Assembly: GCA_029210565.1 (NCBI GenBank)
Contig: JARGFQ010000004.1
Span: forward strand, 62,001 to 126,000
DNA length: 64,000 nt
Source: Bacteroidales bacterium
GTDB taxonomy: Bacteria; Bacteroidota; Bacteroidia; Bacteroidales; VadinHA17
Direction: 5' to 3'
Made by a program: the position numbers and the translations under genes. The number at the start of each line of letters is the position of its first letter. Position 1 is the first letter of the stretch. Below, piece by piece: positions 61,006 through 64,000 of the stretch. The notes beneath the pieces are model-generated. The model saw nothing but the letters and a program-made list of their open reading frames with translations, searched no databases and was not told the origin of the DNA.

Positions 61006-62214
61006 TTACTCTTTCGCCCAGGCCTGCCGCTGAGCCAGGTTCTCCTTCATCTCATCCTTGTACATAATGAACGGAAGGGACTCATCGATCATGTATCTCA
61101 GTGTAAGGTGGGTCTTTGCCTTCGAGGCACCGAGGGCCTCATAGATTGAGATCATCTTGGGATTAAAATCACCCACCCACGACAGCTCCAGCTCCTTGTA
61201 GAACCGTTTGCGGCGGAATACGTGAAATAACTCAAGGAAGATCGGCGACTCGATACCGCTGTTCTGGTATGACGGGTGGACACCGGCCACCAGAGCCCTG
61301 GCGCGGGTCATCTCGTGGGTCATTTTATACCATACGAACCTGATCATGTTCCACAGCGTCAGCCTGCCATTGAAATGCCTTAGAATCTGGTTGAGGTCGG
61401 GAAAGATAATAAAGAAAGCGACGGGTTTCTCATTGTGATAGGCAAACCAGATCAGCTCGGGGTCGATGAAGGCTTTAGCCTGTTGCAGTGTATTGTTCAG
61501 CCTGGCAGGGTCCAGCGGGGTAAAATCCTCCTTGAAGACTGCCCAGGTCTCATTGTAGATCTCCACCATGTCGGCAATGAATTTATCATGTTTGCCGTAT
61601 TCAAAATGGCGGTAGCTGTAACCCGGCTTCTTCGCTATCCACTCTGCTATCTTCCTGAACCGTTCCGGGAAGACCTCCACGGCGGCCACATCCTTATGAT
61701 AGCTGTACTGCTCGAAATAGGTTTTAAATCCATACTCTTCGAAGAAGCTCCTGTAATATTCCTTGTTGTAGGGCATGCCGAAGCCCGGCTGCATGAAGCC
61801 ATCTACGAGCAGTCCCCAGTGGTTGTCGTTGTCGCCGAAGTTTATCGGGCCGTCAATTGCCTTTATGCCTTTGTCGGCAAGCCACCGGCGCGCGGTGTCA
61901 AAGAGCATGAAGGCCGCCTCGCGTGATTCGGTGACCTCGAAAAACCCGAGGCCTCCCGTGGGCTGCCTGTTGGCTTTCGAGCGTACCTCGTCAATGAAGG
62001 CTGCCACCCTGCCCAGGGTGTTACCCTTATCATCGAGCAGCAGCCAGCGTGTGGCTACGCCCTGACTGAAGGCGTAGTTCTTTTCAGGGTCAAAGACAGC
62101 CTCTATCTCACTGTCAAGAGGACATACCCAGTTGGGGTCATCCCTGTAGAGCCTTTTCGGAAAGTTGATGAACTCTCTCTTCTGGACCTTAGTGGCTACT
62201 TCCGTTATTTTCAT
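61006..62214 (-). CDS. GNAT-fold-like protein of unknown function
   Basis: 402 residues, soluble. Two regions look like GNAT N-acetyltransferase folds: about 1-200 (with GRVAAFIDEV and GLGFFEVTESREAAFMLFD) and about 210-390 (AGVHPSYQNSGIESPIFLELF resembles an acetyl-CoA-binding segment). Substrate and activity are unknown. Similar long proteins are widespread in Bacteroidota. Lies six bases after the class V aminotransferase gene on the same strand, so a shared transcript is likely. Confidence 0.75.
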   Translation of the reverse strand: MKITEVATKVQKREFINFPKRLYRDDPNWVCPLDSEIEAVFDPEKNYAFSQGVATRWLLLDDKGNTLGRVAAFIDEVRSKANRQPTGGLGFFEVTESREAAFMLFDTARRWLADKGIKAIDGPINFGDNDNHWGLLVDGFMQPGFGMPYNKEYYRSFFEEYGFKTYFEQYSYHKDVAAVEVFPERFRKIAEWIAKKPGYSYRHFEYGKHDKFIADMVEIYNETWAVFKEDFTPLDPARLNNTLQQAKAFIDPELIWFAYHNEKPVAFFIIFPDLNQILRHFNGRLTLWNMIRFVWYKMTHEMTRARALVAGVHPSYQNSGIESPIFLELFHVFRRKRFYKELELSWVGDFNPKMISIYEALGASKAKTHLTLRYMIDESLPFIMYKDEMKENLAQRQAWAKE

Positions 62215-62219
62215 CTCTT

Positions 62220-63719
62220 TCAGTTGTTTAGTTTAAACCACGACCTGACCGTCTCCTGCCCTGCGCCATTGTCGTCACGGTGCCTGAACTCGTTTGTCCG
62301 CCTGTTGTATATGTAGTCCCTGCTCCATTCCGCTCCGTTCTCCCTTATCTCCCCCAGGGCTGCGATAGCCCATTCCAGCTCCTCTCCGGTCATTGTGGGA
62401 TGGAGTGACAGCCGCACCCATCCGGGCTTCTCTGACAGGTCACCCCTGTTGATCATCTCGGTGATACGGTGGCTGTGGTCATAGGTCACATCGAGCAGGT
62501 AGTGGCCGTAGGTACCCGCGCAGGCACATCCGCCCCTGACCTGTATCCCGTACCTGTCGCTCAGCAGCTTGACAACCAGGTTATAATGGAGGTCATCCAT
62601 GTAGAATGATAAGGACCCCAGGCGGTGTCTCACCTCCGGCGCCAGTATGTGAAGACCGGGTATCGCCGAGAGCCCTTCCAGGGTCCGTGCCACCAGCTCA
62701 TCCTCCCTGGCGCCGATATTTGCGGTACCCATCATCTCCTTCAGCTCCACGGCCAGCGAGGCCCTGATCATCTGAAGAAACCCCGGGGTGCCACCGTCCT
62801 CCCTGGACTCTATGCTGTCAACATACTTGTATTCACCCCATGGGTTGGTCCACTCGACGGTGCCCCCTCCGGGCTGGTCAGGGGCAGATGAACGGTAAAG
62901 CGACTTGTCAAAAACCATTATGCCCGACGAACCCGGGCCGCCCAGAAATTTATGGGGAGAGAAGAAGATGGCATCAAGCTTCTCCATAGGGTCGTCAGGG
63001 TGCAGGTTGATGTCGACGTAAGGTGCTGAGGCAGCAAAGTCAATGAAACAGAGTCCGCCGTTCTCGTGCATGATACGCGCAAGAGTGTGATAGGGAGTGT
63101 AGATTCCCGTGACATTTGAGCAGGCAGAGAAAGAGCCTATCTTGTATTTCCGGTCTTTGTACTTGTCGAGTGCCTTCTGAAGGTTGGCGGGGTCAACGGT
63201 GAGATTTTCTCCCGGCTCTATCATAACCACATCGGCCAGTGTCTCGTACCATGAGGTCTGATTGGAGTGATGTTCGATATGAGTTATGAAGACAACAGGG
63301 CACTCGCTCTCTTTTACGCATCGTTCCGGACGGGGATAGTTGCATCCTTTCAGCCCCAGTATCCTCTGGAACTTGTTGATCACGGCCGTCATGCCTGCCC
63401 CCGCGCCTATCAGCACATCGTCAGGACCTGCATTGACATGTTTCTTGATTATCTCCTGGGCGTGGTGATAGGCCCAGGTCATCACCGATCCTGTCTCGGA
63501 GGTCTCGGTGTGGGTATTGGCAACGAAGGGTCCGAAGGCTTCTGACATCTGTCTCTCTATCGGCCTGTAGAGACGTCCGCTGGCAATCCAGTCGCAATAG
63601 ACGATCTTCTTTCTGCCATAAGGCGTGGCATACTCCTGGTCTATGCCTGTGATGTTCCTCCTGAACTCACTGAAATATTTCTCTAACCGGCCGGTGTTGT
63701 CGTGCATCTGAAGCAACAT
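62220..63719 (-). CDS. Class V aminotransferase / cysteine desulfurase-like PLP enzyme
   Basis: 499 residues, longer than SufS-type enzymes (about 410). The PLP Lys is in FFSPHKFLGGPGSSG, the PLP-binding His region is VVFITHIEHHSNQTSW, and a Cys-rich loop (RGGCACAGTYGHYL) stands near the position of the catalytic Cys of cysteine desulfurases. The insert-rich C-terminus (after about residue 430) is unusual. Could be a cysteine desulfurase or an aminotransferase/lyase; no suf or isc genes are adjacent. ATG at 63719 or MHDNTGR at 63707. Confidence 0.8.
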   Translation of the reverse strand: MLLQMHDNTGRLEKYFSEFRRNITGIDQEYATPYGRKKIVYCDWIASGRLYRPIERQMSEAFGPFVANTHTETSETGSVMTWAYHHAQEIIKKHVNAGPDDVLIGAGAGMTAVINKFQRILGLKGCNYPRPERCVKESECPVVFITHIEHHSNQTSWYETLADVVMIEPGENLTVDPANLQKALDKYKDRKYKIGSFSACSNVTGIYTPYHTLARIMHENGGLCFIDFAASAPYVDINLHPDDPMEKLDAIFFSPHKFLGGPGSSGIMVFDKSLYRSSAPDQPGGGTVEWTNPWGEYKYVDSIESREDGGTPGFLQMIRASLAVELKEMMGTANIGAREDELVARTLEGLSAIPGLHILAPEVRHRLGSLSFYMDDLHYNLVVKLLSDRYGIQVRGGCACAGTYGHYLLDVTYDHSHRITEMINRGDLSEKPGWVRLSLHPTMTGEELEWAIAALGEIRENGAEWSRDYIYNRRTNEFRHRDDNGAGQETVRSWFKLNN

Positions 63720-63779
63720 CTTTTATATTGCTCAAATATAATTCTTTTTGATATCACTACTCCAGGGCCTTGCCAGGCC

Positions 63780-64000
63780 TTAATGAAGATCGATGATACG
63801 GTGGTCGATAAGCACGAAGATAAGTATCAGGATTGCCGAGTGTATCAGCCAGCTAACTATAGGGATATACTCTCCCGGCGGTATCTTCATCTTCTTCCAG
63901 ACGTACCATATGAGAAACAGCTTCTCCAGCGAATAGACGATGAATGTTGCCAGTGCCACGCCAACGACCCCATAGGGTCTTATAAGCATGAGACTCAGCG
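63780..64000 (-). CDS. Polysaccharide biosynthesis/flippase protein, C-terminal fragment
   Basis: The frame is open to the end of the window; 73 residues of C-terminus are visible. Three hydrophobic helices with RPYGVVGVALATFIVYSLEKL and short charged loops are typical of the last part of Wzx-like oligosaccharide flippases (MATE-like superfamily). The rest of the gene lies beyond base 64000. Substrate unknown. Confidence 0.7.
   Translation of the reverse strand, partial: LSLMLIRPYGVVGVALATFIVYSLEKLFLIWYVWKKMKIPPGEYIPIVSWLIHSAILILIFVLIDHRIIDLH

Noticed and set aside
1..64000. tRNA, rRNA, CRISPR arrays, insertion sequences, prophage or toxin-antitoxin genes
   Set aside because: None was recognised in any intergenic stretch or reading frame; short tandem arrays at 2664-2765 and 15523-15610 lack the spaced-repeat form of CRISPR.

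Overview
The window looks like chromosomal DNA of a Bacteroidota bacterium, probably an environmental member of the order Bacteroidales or Marinilabiliales. The signs are a type IX secretion cargo domain (CHU_C-like), several families largely restricted to this phylum (DUF4412, DUF4251, DUF4290, DUF4492, DUF5683), a SusC/OmpR-style TonB receptor with a carboxypeptidase-regulatory-like domain, -33/-7 promoters of the TTTG-N19-TAnnTTTG type, and mostly poor Shine-Dalgarno sites. No rRNA, tRNA, CRISPR array, transposase or phage gene was recognised. Coding density is very high; no gene-free stretch exceeds about 260 bases.

Layout. 1-2.6 kb: tail of an RND efflux operon (TetR, TolC, HlyD, minus strand). 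2.7-9.4 kb: type IX cargo protein, PcrA/UvrD helicase with a glycine-rich hinge, a DUF4412 protein, two 5'-truncated divergent genes (membrane protein remnant and LuxR-type regulator), and a CHAD protein. 9.5-13.2 kb: 6-phosphofructokinase, SixA-type phosphohistidine phosphatase and polyphosphate kinase, which with the divergent CHAD gene form a polyphosphate neighbourhood. 13.2-19.1 kb: a lipoprotein amidase, then a TPP-riboswitch operon for thiamine uptake (TonB receptor, PnuC/PnuT permease, thiamine pyrophosphokinase), interrupted by intergenic short-repeat arrays. 19.2-27.9 kb, mainly plus strand: GH29 fucosidase, small envelope proteins, CapA-like phosphatase, NicO-like metal transporter, DUF4290, RidA, GrpE-DnaJ. 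28.0-33.9 kb: Na+-type ABC exporter, an NtrC-like regulator without a DNA-binding domain, and a GH2 glycosidase. 33.9-40.9 kb, minus strand: parA-parB-DUF5683-mltD followed by a large SGNH-MBOAT fusion protein. 41-48.5 kb: glutaminyl cyclase, HAD protein, pssA, DAHP synthase-chorismate mutase, cytochrome bd oxidase with DUF4492, AI-2E family protein. 48.7-52.3 kb: Hsp20, flavodiiron protein, and psd-cdsA. 52.3-60.5 kb: DUF2007, FtsH, RsfS, BirA, SRPBCC protein, PyrE, NUDIX protein, CoaD, Lon. 60.6-64 kb: ribosomal protein L31, a GNAT-like protein, a class V aminotransferase and the end of a polysaccharide flippase.

How it fits together. Phospholipid synthesis is well represented (CdsA makes CDP-diacylglycerol, PssA and Psd make phosphatidylethanolamine). 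Protein quality control is dense (GrpE, DnaJ, Hsp20, FtsH, Lon). Cytochrome bd and a flavodiiron protein suggest a microaerobic or oxygen-tolerant anaerobic life. Thiamine salvage, fucosidase and beta-glycosidase genes suggest scavenging of vitamins and glycans.

I saw no obviously new multi-gene system. The most unusual items are the SGNH-MBOAT fusion behind the par operon, the polyphosphate cluster with an unusual phosphofructokinase, the NUDIX gene packed with zero spacing against both neighbours, the two genes decapitated at one junction, several sizeable palindromes in front of regulated genes (parA, flavodiiron protein, DUF4251 gene), and dispersed short repeats that appear to have rewritten the ends of two genes.
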